A stretch of DNA of 64,000 bases from Prauserella shujinwangii (GTDB lineage Bacteria; Actinomycetota; Actinomycetes; Mycobacteriales; Pseudonocardiaceae), in the NCBI RefSeq assembly GCF_003001955.1, contig NZ_PVNH01000005.1, positions 248,001 through 312,000 on the forward strand, written 5' to 3'. The stretch's first letter is position 1, and each line of letters starts with the position of its first letter. Under the pieces are notes generated by a model, which was not told where the DNA came from, did no database searches, and saw nothing but the letters and a program-made list of their open reading frames with translations. The position numbers and the translations under genes are program-made. This document shows, in pieces, positions 1 to 7,797 of the stretch.

Positions 1-476
1 CTCCGCTGTTCATCGACGACTCGCCCAACCTCACGATGATGGAGATCCGCGCGAAGGCGCGCCGGCTCAAGCAGCGCAACGACCTCCGACTCGTCGTCGT
101 CGACTACATGCAGCTCATGACGTCGGGCAAGCGCGTCGAATCCCGGCAGCAGGAGGTCTCGGAGTTCTCGCGTGCGCTGAAGCTGCTGGCCAAGGAGATC
201 GAGGTGCCGGTGGTCGCGATCAGCCAGCTGAACCGCGGCCCCGAACAGCGGACCGACAAGCGCCCGATGCTGTCCGACCTGCGTGAGTCGGGTTCGCTGG
301 AGCAGGACGCCGACATGGTGCTGCTGATCAACCGGCCGGACGCGTGGGAGCGCGACGATCCGCGAGCGGGCGAGGCCGACCTGATACTGGCCAAGCACCG
401 CGCGGGGCCGACCAGCACCATCACCGTCGCCCACCAGCTGCACTACAGCCGGTTCGCCGACCTCGCCCAGGAGTAG
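1..476 (+). CDS. dnaB: Replicative DNA helicase DnaB, C-terminal part (5' end outside window)
   Basis: This is the last ~158 codons of the hexameric replicative helicase that unwinds DNA ahead of the replisome; the reading frame is open from base 3. It belongs to the RecA-like ATPase domain. The motif DYMQLM corresponds to the Walker B strand, AISQLNRGPE to the sensor strand, and LSDLRESGSLEQDADMV to the conserved segment with the arginine finger region. The gene stops at TAG (474-476), convergent with a small minus-strand gene pair. No intein is visible in the part present. It is about 53 kb from dciA, whose product is the predicted DnaB loader, so both partners lie in this window. Confidence 0.97.
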   Translation, partial: PLFIDDSPNLTMMEIRAKARRLKQRNDLRLVVVDYMQLMTSGKRVESRQQEVSEFSRALKLLAKEIEVPVVAISQLNRGPEQRTDKRPMLSDLRESGSLEQDADMVLLINRPDAWERDDPRAGEADLILAKHRAGPTSTITVAHQLHYSRFADLAQE

Positions 477-503
477 CGGCTCCGCGGGTGGCACCCCGGC
501 GGA

Positions 504-623
504 TCAGACGCCGACGCCCCCGGGCAGGAACGCGTCGCCGAGCATGCGCCAGTACGGGAGCGCGGAGCGTCCCGGTTCGATCCCGAGCACCTGGATCCCG
601 ACGTCGATCGGAGCGGCCGTCAC
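504..623 (-). CDS. Small 39-residue hypothetical protein, translationally coupled to its upstream neighbour
   Basis: A 39-codon frame starts with GTG at 621-623, and this start overlaps the TGA stop of the upstream membrane gene (GTGA). It ends at the TGA read from 504-506. Third codon positions are almost all G or C, as in real genes here, and the peptide (beginning MTAAPIDVGIQVLGIEPGR) is not low-complexity. It has no membrane segment and I do not recognise a family. The stop-start overlap suggests coupled translation. It could also be a chance frame, because codon bias alone is weak evidence at this length. Confidence 0.45.
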   Translation of the reverse strand: MTAAPIDVGIQVLGIEPGRSALPYWRMLGDAFLPGGVGV

Positions 624-991
624 GGGATCGCCAGGCCTGCGCCGCGCAGGGCCTCCTCGACCCGCAGCCGCTCCAGTTCACGGTCGATGCCCTCGGGTAC
701 GGCGTCGAGGCGGTGTGCGACGCCGACGGCGCGGCACGCCTGCGCCAGCAGGGCGTCGTAGGCCTCGCCGGTGGCGCGACGGCGCACCATCGGCGCGTTC
801 GGCGGCAGGGTCGCCAGCGAGTGCCGCACCCGCCGGAGATCGGCGGCCAGGCGCTCGACCGGTGGACCCTGCGGTTCGGGCGCACGCCGCCGCCGCGCCG
901 CGGCCACCAGCCGGGGCAGCATGAGGATCACCCAGCACGTCGCCGTCGGGGCGATGACCACAGCGAGGTAGATCAGGACGTTCCCGACCAT
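620..991 (-). CDS. Small membrane-anchored hypothetical protein
   Basis: A 123-residue protein of unknown function. The first ~25 residues form one hydrophobic membrane segment (LIYLAVVIAPTATCWVILML). A basic Arg-rich patch and a predicted helical cytoplasmic part rich in Arg, Leu and Ala follow. The ATG is preceded closely by GAGG. Its TGA overlaps the GTG of a 39-codon frame, so the two probably form one transcript that converges on dnaB. I see no catalytic motif. The topology suggests an inner-membrane protein with its C-terminus in the cytoplasm. Conservation next to dnaB in related genomes would be the best support. Confidence 0.7.
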   Translation of the reverse strand: MVGNVLIYLAVVIAPTATCWVILMLPRLVAAARRRRAPEPQGPPVERLAADLRRVRHSLATLPPNAPMVRRRATGEAYDALLAQACRAVGVAHRLDAVPEGIDRELERLRVEEALRGAGLAIP

Positions 992-1059
992 GCCTCATGG
1001 TACGGCCGTGGACGGCCACGGCGGAGAAGCGGGAATAGCCAGAAGGGGCCAGGTGCCAC

Positions 1060-1088
1060 TATCATGTAGTTGAACATTCAATATGGAG
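1060..1088 (+). promoter_or_regulatory. Promoter, candidate operator and RBS of the dioxygenase gene
   Basis: TATCAT (1060-1065) fits an actinobacterial -10 box. It is followed by TTGAACATTCAA (1070-1081), two 5-bp inverted arms around a 2-bp spacer, placed where transcription would start. GGAG at 1085-1088 is the Shine-Dalgarno sequence for the ATG at 1094. A palindrome over +1 is typical of a repressor site (MarR or TetR type). No matching regulator gene is next door, so the identity of the binder is unknown. Confidence 0.45.
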
Positions 1089-1093
1089 TGCAC

Positions 1094-1879
1094 ATGACCG
1101 CAGCCACCGAACGGGCGCCCGTGCTGTACCTGAGCCACGGCGCTCCGCCCCTCGCGGACGACCCCACGTGGACCCGCCAGCTCGCCGACTGGTCGGCCGG
1201 ACTCGGCAGGCCGACCGCGATCCTCGTCGTGTCGGCGCACTGGGAGGAAGCGCCGCTCACCGTGGGCGCGACCACCACGGTGCCACTCGTCTACGACTTC
1301 TGGGGCTTCCCCGAGCGCTACTACCAGGTGCGCTATCCCGCACCGGGCGCTCCCGGACTGGCGGCCCGGGTGCGCCTGCTGCTGAACGGCGCGGGCACAC
1401 CGGTGCACGACGCCCCCGAACGCGGCCTGGACCACGGCGCCTACGTGCCGCTGGTGGAGATGTTCCCGGGCGCCGACGTCCCGGTGCTGCAGATCTCGAT
1501 GCCCAGCCTCGACCCGGAGGAGCTCTACGAACTCGGCCGCAGGCTGGCGCCGTTGCGCGACGAGGGGGTACTGATCATCGGCAGCGGCTTCTTCACGCAC
1601 AACCTGAGCGCGATGAACGCGGTCAACGGCGTCGACGGCACCCCGCCCACGTGGTCCGCCGAGTTCGACCACTGGGGCGAGCAGGTGCTCGGCGAGGGCG
1701 ACATCGACGCGCTGCTCGACTTCGAGCACAAGGCACCGGCCGCCCGGCTCGCGCATCCGCGCATCGAGCACTTCGCACCGCTGTTCGTCTCCCTCGGCGC
1801 GGCAGAGGGCGGCCTGCCGCGCACCGTCATCGACGGCTACTGGTACGGGCTGGCGAAGCGCTCCGTGCAACTCGACTGA
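1094..1879 (+). CDS. DODA-type extradiol aromatic ring-opening dioxygenase (LigB superfamily)
   Basis: A 261-residue cytoplasmic metal-dependent enzyme of the class III extradiol family that includes 4,5-DOPA dioxygenase (E. coli YgiD). These enzymes cleave catechol-type rings with O2. The N-terminal LSHGAPPL (His15), the VSAHWEEAP segment (His49) and the GSGFFTHNLS segment (His near 169) carry the expected metal and acid/base histidines. The length is normal for the family. I chose the ATG at 1094 over an upstream in-frame start because GGAG lies 5 bases ahead of it and the family begins close to the first His motif. The physiological substrate cannot be told from sequence. The gene is monocistronic and ends in a strong bidirectional terminator. 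Confidence 0.9.
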   Translation: MTAATERAPVLYLSHGAPPLADDPTWTRQLADWSAGLGRPTAILVVSAHWEEAPLTVGATTTVPLVYDFWGFPERYYQVRYPAPGAPGLAARVRLLLNGAGTPVHDAPERGLDHGAYVPLVEMFPGADVPVLQISMPSLDPEELYELGRRLAPLRDEGVLIIGSGFFTHNLSAMNAVNGVDGTPPTWSAEFDHWGEQVLGEGDIDALLDFEHKAPAARLAHPRIEHFAPLFVSLGAAEGGLPRTVIDGYWYGLAKRSVQLD

Positions 1880-1889
1880 CCACAGAAAG

Positions 1890-1928
1890 GGGCCGGGCCC
1901 GGAAGCTGGCTGCTTCCGGGCCCGGCCC
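1890..1928. terminator. Bidirectional stem-loop terminator between convergent genes
   Basis: A perfect 17-bp inverted repeat (1890-1906 pairing with 1912-1928) with a 5-base loop lies between the dioxygenase gene on the plus strand and the repeat-protein gene on the minus strand. It has no T-tract, as is common for actinobacterial terminators. Its position between two converging stop codons fits bidirectional termination. Confidence 0.85.
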
Positions 1929-1962
1929 TCGTCCTGTTCGACGACCTCGAACGGTCAGGGCA

Positions 1963-4900
1963 TCAGCCCAGGTTGAAGTCGTTCACGCTGACGCCGTCCA
2001 GCACACCCTGGAACGAGCCGAGCGGGCTCGAGTCCAGCTGGGGCAGCGCCGGAAGCTCACCGGCCGGGGCCAGCGAGCCGGCGTCCACCGCGGGGAGGAC
2101 CTGGGTGTCACCGATCGGCAGCGCCGACGGCAGGTCGGTCGGCAGCAGCTCCACCGGCAGCGTGTTGACCTGCGGCAGGTCGGCACGCTCCGCGGCACGC
2201 GAGCCGAGCGGCAGGCCACCCGTGGTGGGCAGGCTCACCGGCAGGCTCGACACGTCGGGCAGGCCACCACCCAGACCGCTCAGGCCCTCGAGGGCGCCGA
2301 GGTGGCTCACCTCGAGCGGGGAGGCCGTCAGGGCGGTCAGCGGGAGGCCGCTCACCGGAAGGCTACCCAGCCCGGGCAGCCCGGTGGTGGGCAGCTGCGA
2401 GGCCTTCGCCATGCCGACCGGAAGGCCGGACGTGCTGGGCAGGCTCGGCAGCCCGGTCGCGGGCAGCTCGGCCCCGGTGATCGGCAGGTTGATCTGCGGC
2501 TCCTCGCCGGCCACCGAGATGTCGGTCATGTTCGACACCGTGGTCGACACCTCGGCCAGCAGCTCCAGCGGCAGGTCGTAGACCTGGACGAGCACACCGA
2601 GCGGGTGCTGCTCGTTCAGCCCGGACAGGGCGTCCGTCGACCCGGCCGTGGTGGTCTGCCCACCGACCGTGCCGACCGTGTCGTTGTCCGCGACGGCGTG
2701 CGCGACACCGCCGACCGACGCGGCGACACCGAAGACCTGGGCCACCGCGGCCACCGGCACGTCGAAGATGTCACCGGAGATCGCACCGCCCTCGCCGGAG
2801 GTGGTGATGTCGCCACCCGAGGCCACGTCGGTGGTGTTGTACCCGGTGCCGGTCGCCACCGCGGTCAGGCTGGCGGCGTCGCCGAAGACCTGTGCGATCG
2901 GCAGCGCCTGGGCGCTGAGCACGTTGCCCGCGATCGAACCGCCGTCGCCGTTGGTCTTGCTGTCGCCACCGGCGGCCGAGACCACGTCGTTGGTGGCGTC
3001 GCCGTGACCGGTGCCGATCCAGCTCGCCCCGACGCCGAACACGGTCGCCGCCGCGCCTGCCGGGACCTGGATGATGTTGCCCGCGACGGAGCCGCCCTTA
3101 CCGGTGGTGCTGGCGTCGCCGACGGCGAGCGAGTCGGTCAGGTTCTCGCTGGTGCCGCTGCCGTTGCCGATCCAGGAGGCGCCGACGCCGTGCACCTGGG
3201 CGGGCAGCGAGACCGGGACGAACCCGATGTTGCCCGAGCCAGTGCCCTTCTTGCCGTTGGCCTTCACGTCGCCGCCGGCCTCGGAGATGGTGTCGGCGGT
3301 CGCCGCACCGTGGCCGTTGCCGATCCAGGTGCCACCCACGCCGAACACCTGCGCGGGCACGGAGAGCGGGGCCGAGACGAGGTTCGCGGCGAGGAAGCCG
3401 TTGTCGTCGTCGGTGCTGCCGCCGCCACCGGCCTTGACGCGCTTGGTCTCCTCGGCGGTGCCGTAGCCCTGGCCGATCCAGGAGCCGCCGACGCCGAAGA
3501 TCTCGACCGGGCCCGCCACCGGCACCTGCACCAGGTTGCCGGAGCCCGCGGCGTCGTTGCCGCGCGTGCCGTTGTACTGGCCGGACTGGACGTTCTTCTC
3601 CTCGGTCGCGTTGCCCGAGGCGTTGCCGATCCAGGAACCGCCGATGCCGAAGGCCTCGACCGTCGACGCGACCTGGCCGGTCACGGTGTTGGCGGACAGC
3701 ATCGAGCCGTCGCCGTTGGAGTAGGTGCCCTCACCGGCGGTCGCGCTGGTGGCGTTCTCGTGCCCCTTGGCGTGGGCGTTGCCGATCCAGGTGCCACCGA
3801 CACCGAACACCTCGACGGGCAGTGCGACCGGCAGGTCGGCGATGTTGCCGGAGCCCGCGGCGTTCTGGCCGCTCGTGCTGGCGAACCCACCGGCCTGCAT
3901 CTCGGCCTCGGAGCTGGTGTCCTCGGTGACCGAGTTGCCGATCCACGCGGCGGCGGTGCCGGTCACGGAGGCGAGCAGCGCACCCTGCGGGTCGACGATG
4001 TTCCCGGACAGGAACGACTCGTCCCCGTCGGTCTGGATGAACGCCGGGATGTTCTTCATGCCCGGCGTGGTGCCGCCGGCGATGGCCTCGGTCTCCGAGC
4101 CACCGGAGGCGTCGGCGTCACCGCCCCACGACACGGCGTCGTTCGCGACGCGGACCGGCAGCGCGATCGGCGCGCCGACCACGTTGCCCGCACCGGCGCC
4201 CTGGTCGCCGTGCGTGATGATGTAGCCGCCGGACTCGGCCTCGCTCTCCGAGTCGAAGTCCGTCTCGGCGTGCCCGAGGAACCAGCCGAGGGCGTTGCCC
4301 GAGACCTGCACCGGCGTGGCGAACTGCGGGCTCACGACGTTGCCCGCGAGGCCGCCGTTGGTGCCGTCGGTCTCGATGGTGCCGGTGGTCGCGGTGCTCT
4401 GCTCCGCGCTGCCCGACGTCTTGCCGCTACCGAAGAGGCCGCCGGCGTTGCCGGAGATCTGCACGGGCAGCGCCCAGTCGAGAGCCACCACGTTGCCCGC
4501 GAGCCCGCCACCGGCACCGCTGGTGGAGACGTCGGTGTTGTGCGCGTAGGACTGCGAGTGGTCGGAGTCGACCTCCGCGTGGCCCAGCACACCGATCGCG
4601 TTGCCGGTGATCTGGATCGGCACGGCGACGTTGCCGACGACCTTGTTCCCCTGGAACGGCTCGGAGCTCTGCTGCGTGGCGGGCGCCACGCGCTCCTGCG
4701 CGGGTGCCTTGCTCGCGGACTTCCCGAGGGTCGAGCCAGCCTGGCTCGCCATGCTCGCGGCCTTGTTCAGCGGAGCGGTGGCCGGCGCGGTCGCCTTCGA
4801 CAGCGGGGCCGTGGCCTTGCCCAGGGGAGCGGCGGCCTTGTTGATCGGGTCGGTGACCGGCTTGGTGCTGATCTCACCCTGGTGGCCGGGCAGGTCGACC

Positions 4901-5085
4901 TGCTGGCCCGCCACCGCGACGGCGTTGTCGCCGATGTCGACGGGAATGCTGGCGGTCAGGTCGAGGGGACCGGCGGGGGTGTCCGGGTCCACCTTCTCGT
5001 TGGCAGAAGCGATGCCGGTGCCCAGCATCAGCAAACCACCGGTGACCAGCGCGGTCTGAATTCCGCGCTTCGCCCAGGTCTGCAT
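1963..5085 (-). CDS. Large secreted protein with ~13 chaplin-like repeats and a Leu/Pro-rich tail
   Basis: A 1040-residue exported protein of unknown function. Residues 1-28 are a signal peptide with cleavage probably after IASA. An Ala/Lys/Pro-rich spacer follows to ~residue 140. About 13 tandem units of ~51 residues follow, each built as GNxV..P...PVxVxG....WIGN, then a Ser/Thr/Gly/Asp stretch. The first half of the unit resembles the chaplin domain (DUF320), but there are no cysteines at all. Near residues 490-710 the units become very regular (FGVGGSWIGN and variants). The last ~200 residues are dominated by LPxTG- and GLP-type motifs and end in FNLG, without a membrane anchor. AGGAGAA precedes the ATG. 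It is likely a surface or matrix protein. Automated annotation might label it PE-PGRS-like, which I do not accept. Confidence 0.85.
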   Translation of the reverse strand: MQTWAKRGIQTALVTGGLLMLGTGIASANEKVDPDTPAGPLDLTASIPVDIGDNAVAVAGQQVDLPGHQGEISTKPVTDPINKAAAPLGKATAPLSKATAPATAPLNKAASMASQAGSTLGKSASKAPAQERVAPATQQSSEPFQGNKVVGNVAVPIQITGNAIGVLGHAEVDSDHSQSYAHNTDVSTSGAGGGLAGNVVALDWALPVQISGNAGGLFGSGKTSGSAEQSTATTGTIETDGTNGGLAGNVVSPQFATPVQVSGNALGWFLGHAETDFDSESEAESGGYIITHGDQGAGAGNVVGAPIALPVRVANDAVSWGGDADASGGSETEAIAGGTTPGMKNIPAFIQTDGDESFLSGNIVDPQGALLASVTGTAAAWIGNSVTEDTSSEAEMQAGGFASTSGQNAAGSGNIADLPVALPVEVFGVGGTWIGNAHAKGHENATSATAGEGTYSNGDGSMLSANTVTGQVASTVEAFGIGGSWIGNASGNATEEKNVQSGQYNGTRGNDAAGSGNLVQVPVAGPVEIFGVGGSWIGQGYGTAEETKRVKAGGGGSTDDDNGFLAANLVSAPLSVPAQVFGVGGTWIGNGHGAATADTISEAGGDVKANGKKGTGSGNIGFVPVSLPAQVHGVGASWIGNGSGTSENLTDSLAVGDASTTGKGGSVAGNIIQVPAGAAATVFGVGASWIGTGHGDATNDVVSAAGGDSKTNGDGGSIAGNVLSAQALPIAQVFGDAASLTAVATGTGYNTTDVASGGDITTSGEGGAISGDIFDVPVAAVAQVFGVAASVGGVAHAVADNDTVGTVGGQTTTAGSTDALSGLNEQHPLGVLVQVYDLPLELLAEVSTTVSNMTDISVAGEEPQINLPITGAELPATGLPSLPSTSGLPVGMAKASQLPTTGLPGLGSLPVSGLPLTALTASPLEVSHLGALEGLSGLGGGLPDVSSLPVSLPTTGGLPLGSRAAERADLPQVNTLPVELLPTDLPSALPIGDTQVLPAVDAGSLAPAGELPALPQLDSSPLGSFQGVLDGVSVNDFNLG

Positions 5086-5133
5086 GTGAGTGGTTCTCCT
5101 TTTCCTTGGTTCCCTTGCGGGGTCTTGGGGGGT

Positions 5134-5189
5134 GTGCGCGTCACGAGCGCACGGGTGCCCGACGGGCGGCCGGTACGCGAGCGCGTACC
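5134..5189. repeat. Two inverted repeats upstream of the repeat-protein gene
   Basis: The 196-bp gap between the two secreted-protein genes on the minus strand contains two inverted repeats. GTGCGC (5134-5139) pairs with GCGCAC (5147-5152), and GGTACGCG (5172-5179) pairs with CGCGTACC (5182-5189). The second is perfect over 8 bp with a 2-base spacer and is therefore more likely a protein-binding site than an RNA hairpin. They may terminate the upstream transcript or regulate the downstream gene. Confidence 0.4.
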
Positions 5190-5281
5190 AGCGGGAGGAA
5201 AAGCGGGGAGAATTCAGCGGACGCGCGCCGACAGCGAGGACGCGGCGGCGGAGTGGCGCGTCGGCCTACCCCGCGGCGAAA

Positions 5282-6346
5282 TCAGTCGGGCGTCACGCCG
5301 GGCTGCGAACCCGGCTGGATCGGCAGGTGCCGAACACCGCCGCGAACACAGTTGGTCACGGCGTCGTAGTCGGTCGAAAGGCTGCCGGCGGGAACGCCGA
5401 ACAGCGGACCGTCGATGTGCAGGCCGCCGACCGAGCCGCCCGAGTGGGACGGCATGGTGATCGGAGCCAGCGGCGACCGCACCGGCGAGGCCGGTGCGGA
5501 GCCGTCACGGGGTGCACCGGAACGCTGCGCGTCGGCAGCGGCTTCGGTGTCCGCACCGAGGGACGAGGAAGCGGGGGCGACCGCGTCGCTCACCTTCACC
5601 GTGGCGATGGCGGGCTCGGGCGCGTCAGGCCGTTCGGCCGGACCGGCCGCCTTCTCCCGCGGGGCTGCCGGGATGGGCGCGGACTGCGCGGAATCGCCGC
5701 CGGCCAGCTCCGGCATCGTGGGCAGGCCGTTCACCAGGTCGGTGGTGCGCGGAGACAGCACGTCCCACACGGCCTCGCCGAACTCGCCGACCTGCCGCGG
5801 CGGGGTGAGACCCCGCTCGATGACCTGCCGTGCCTCGTGCGGGCTGCGGGCAACCTGCTCGGCCGCACCGAGCACGTCGTGCACCGGACGCAGCACCGCG
5901 GTGTCGCAGAACTGGTTGACCGAGGTGCTCACCTCGTCGGCGACGGCCTGGTCCACGAATCGCGGCGCGCGCCGCTCGGCCGAGCCCTCGGCCCGCTCCT
6001 CGCGCTCCACACCGGGCCGGGCCGCCTCGGCGGCGGCACCGCCAACACCGCCCGCGAGTTCGGCGGCACCGGAGACGACGCGTCCCGCGCCCTCGACGGC
6101 GGCGTCGGCGACGGGCGTGACATCGACCCCGGTCGACTCCTCGACCACATCGGCCTGGTCCGAGACGGACGCGACCGGCCCGAAGAACGACTCGCCCTCG
6201 GCGTGTGCGGCGGAGGCCGTCGCCGTGGACAGCGCCCACGCCGCCGCGGTGCCCGCGAGCGCACCGCCGACCACCAGCAGGGCGCGCATCAGCCAGCGGA
6301 GCGCGCGTCCCGCGCTGTCCCGCTGCGTCGCTGCCGTGGTGGCCAC
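5282..6346 (-). CDS. Secreted Ala-rich hypothetical protein
   Basis: A 354-residue protein with an N-terminal signal or membrane segment (ALLVVGGALAGTAAAWALS, about residues 20-38) and a likely cleavage site after ATASA. The mature part is rich in Ala, Glu, Val and Pro and has no recognised domain. One cysteine pair is possible (NQFCDTAVL near the middle and TNCVRGG near the end). I chose the GTG at 6344-6346 because AGGAGA lies about 6-8 bases upstream and the signal peptide then has normal length; a longer upstream frame adds a non-signal sequence. It lies upstream of the chaplin-like repeat protein on the same strand, so the two may be co-expressed envelope proteins. Confidence 0.75.
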   Translation of the reverse strand: MATTAATQRDSAGRALRWLMRALLVVGGALAGTAAAWALSTATASAAHAEGESFFGPVASVSDQADVVEESTGVDVTPVADAAVEGAGRVVSGAAELAGGVGGAAAEAARPGVEREERAEGSAERRAPRFVDQAVADEVSTSVNQFCDTAVLRPVHDVLGAAEQVARSPHEARQVIERGLTPPRQVGEFGEAVWDVLSPRTTDLVNGLPTMPELAGGDSAQSAPIPAAPREKAAGPAERPDAPEPAIATVKVSDAVAPASSSLGADTEAAADAQRSGAPRDGSAPASPVRSPLAPITMPSHSGGSVGGLHIDGPLFGVPAGSLSTDYDAVTNCVRGGVRHLPIQPGSQPGVTPD

Positions 6347-6491
6347 AGTTCTCCTGCCGGTACGTGAGTGTTCGATAGGTGAGGGTCGCGCTCGCGACTG
6401 CGGATCGTGCTCGGAGAAGCACGCACCGCTCCGGTGCCACAGAGATTGGCAAACCGAGCGGCCCCCGCGCATCTTGGACACGACTTGACTG

Positions 6492-6501
6492 CACGATCGT
6501 G
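6492..6501. promoter_or_regulatory. Palindrome CACGATCGTG in a divergent promoter region
   Basis: A perfect 10-bp palindrome lies in the 263-bp divergent region between the secreted protein (minus) and the AI-2E-family permease (plus). It is about 145 bases from one start and 110 from the other. It may be an operator, but a 10-bp palindrome can occur by chance in this base composition. Confidence 0.2.
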
Positions 6502-6609
6502 TGAAGAACACTGTGTGTGGGCGAACATGACCCGTCGTGATCGCGGCAGTGCGCCCGTGGTTACCCGTGAGTCCGCGAGATCGTCGCCCCGGCCCGATAC
6601 TGTGGGCAA

Positions 6610-7797
6610 GTGAGTCGGAACGAGCCGAAGCTACCGGCGATCTCCCAGGACGCGGACGTCACCAGGTCGGTACCCCTCGGACTGCGCGTCAGCGCCGCGC
6701 TGGCGTGGCGCTTCCTCGTGGTGGTCGCGGCCCTGTACGTCATCGGCAGGATGCTCGGCTACCTGTCGATGGTCGCGATCCCGCTGGCCATCGCGCTGCT
6801 GCTCGCGGCCCTGCTCGCGCCGGCCGTGCACCGGCTCACCGGCCGTCGGGTGCCGCGCGGCCTCGCCACGAGCCTCGTTCTCGTCGGCGGCCTCGGGGTG
6901 GTCGGCGGGCTCCTGACGTTCGTGATCATCCAGTTCACGAACGGCCTGCCCGCGTTGCAGCAGCAGCTGAACGAAAGCCTCAGCCAGATCGAGGACTGGC
7001 TGATCTACGGGCCGCTGCACCTCCGGCAGACGCAGATCCAGGACTTCATCAACCAGGCCATCGGCCTGATCCAGGAGAACCAGGCGTCGATCACCTCCAG
7101 CGCGCTGACCACCGCGGGCACGGTCGGCGAGATCCTCACCGGCTTCCTGCTGACGCTGTTCATCCTCATCTTCTTCCTGGTCGGCGGCGAGCAGATCTGG
7201 ACGTTCCTGATGCGCGGTGTCCCCGGCGCCGTGCGCAGCCGGGTCGACACGGCGGGCAGGCGGGGTTTCGCCTCGCTGGTCAGCTACGTCCGCGCGACGG
7301 CGGCCGTGGCCGTGGTCGACGCCGTGGGCATCGGCGTGGGGCTGTGGATCGTCGGCGTGCCGCTGGTGATCCCGCTCGCGACGCTGGTGTTCCTCGGCGC
7401 CTTCGTGCCGATCATCGGTGCCGTGGTGGCCGGTGCGGTGGCGGTGCTGGTCGCGCTCGTCACCAACGGCTTCGTCACGGCCCTCGTGGTGCTGGCGATC
7501 GTGGTGGGCGTGATGCAACTGGAGAGCCACGTGCTGCAGCCGCTGCTGCTGGGCCGCGCGGTGAAGCTGCACCCGCTCGCCGTCATCCTCGCCATCACGG
7601 TGGGCCTGGTGGCGGCCGGGATCCCGGGTGCGCTGCTCGCCGTGCCACTGCTGGCCGTCCTCAACGCGGGGATCAAGTCGCTGGTCCACGAGCGTGATCC
7701 GGACCCGAAGGCGGTGGACGTCCTCGCCGAGGAGTCCGCCGATCCGACGGTCCCCGAGGAGCCGGAGTCCGAGGATCCGGCGCCAGACAAGGCATGA
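6610..7797 (+). CDS. AI-2E family transporter (PerM/YhhT-type membrane protein)
   Basis: A 395-residue polytopic membrane protein of the AI-2E transporter family (PF01594), whose members export small molecules or act as Na+/H+ antiporters. Hydrophobic segments begin at ~residue 30. A more polar stretch of the kind typical of the family lies near residues 105-165, followed by several strongly hydrophobic helices and an acidic cytoplasmic tail (ADPTVPEEPESEDP). The GTG start has no Shine-Dalgarno, but TACTGT ends 6 bases ahead, which suggests a leaderless mRNA. Its TGA overlaps the ATG of the histidine kinase gene (ATGA), so the permease and the two-component pair form one operon. The substrate is unknown. 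Confidence 0.9.
   Translation: MSRNEPKLPAISQDADVTRSVPLGLRVSAALAWRFLVVVAALYVIGRMLGYLSMVAIPLAIALLLAALLAPAVHRLTGRRVPRGLATSLVLVGGLGVVGGLLTFVIIQFTNGLPALQQQLNESLSQIEDWLIYGPLHLRQTQIQDFINQAIGLIQENQASITSSALTTAGTVGEILTGFLLTLFILIFFLVGGEQIWTFLMRGVPGAVRSRVDTAGRRGFASLVSYVRATAAVAVVDAVGIGVGLWIVGVPLVIPLATLVFLGAFVPIIGAVVAGAVAVLVALVTNGFVTALVVLAIVVGVMQLESHVLQPLLLGRAVKLHPLAVILAITVGLVAAGIPGALLAVPLLAVLNAGIKSLVHERDPDPKAVDVLAEESADPTVPEEPESEDPAPDKA

Noticed and set aside
1963-5085. CRISPR-like or satellite repeat array
   Set aside because: The ~153-bp periodicity comes from protein repeats in frame; units diverge at DNA level and have no spacers.
1168-5460. A 1430-residue open frame on the plus strand
   Set aside because: It is antisense to the signal-peptide-bearing repeat protein and its neighbours, has an Arg/Gly/Val composition typical of GC-rich shadow frames, and has no domain. 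Long antisense frames are expected at this GC content.
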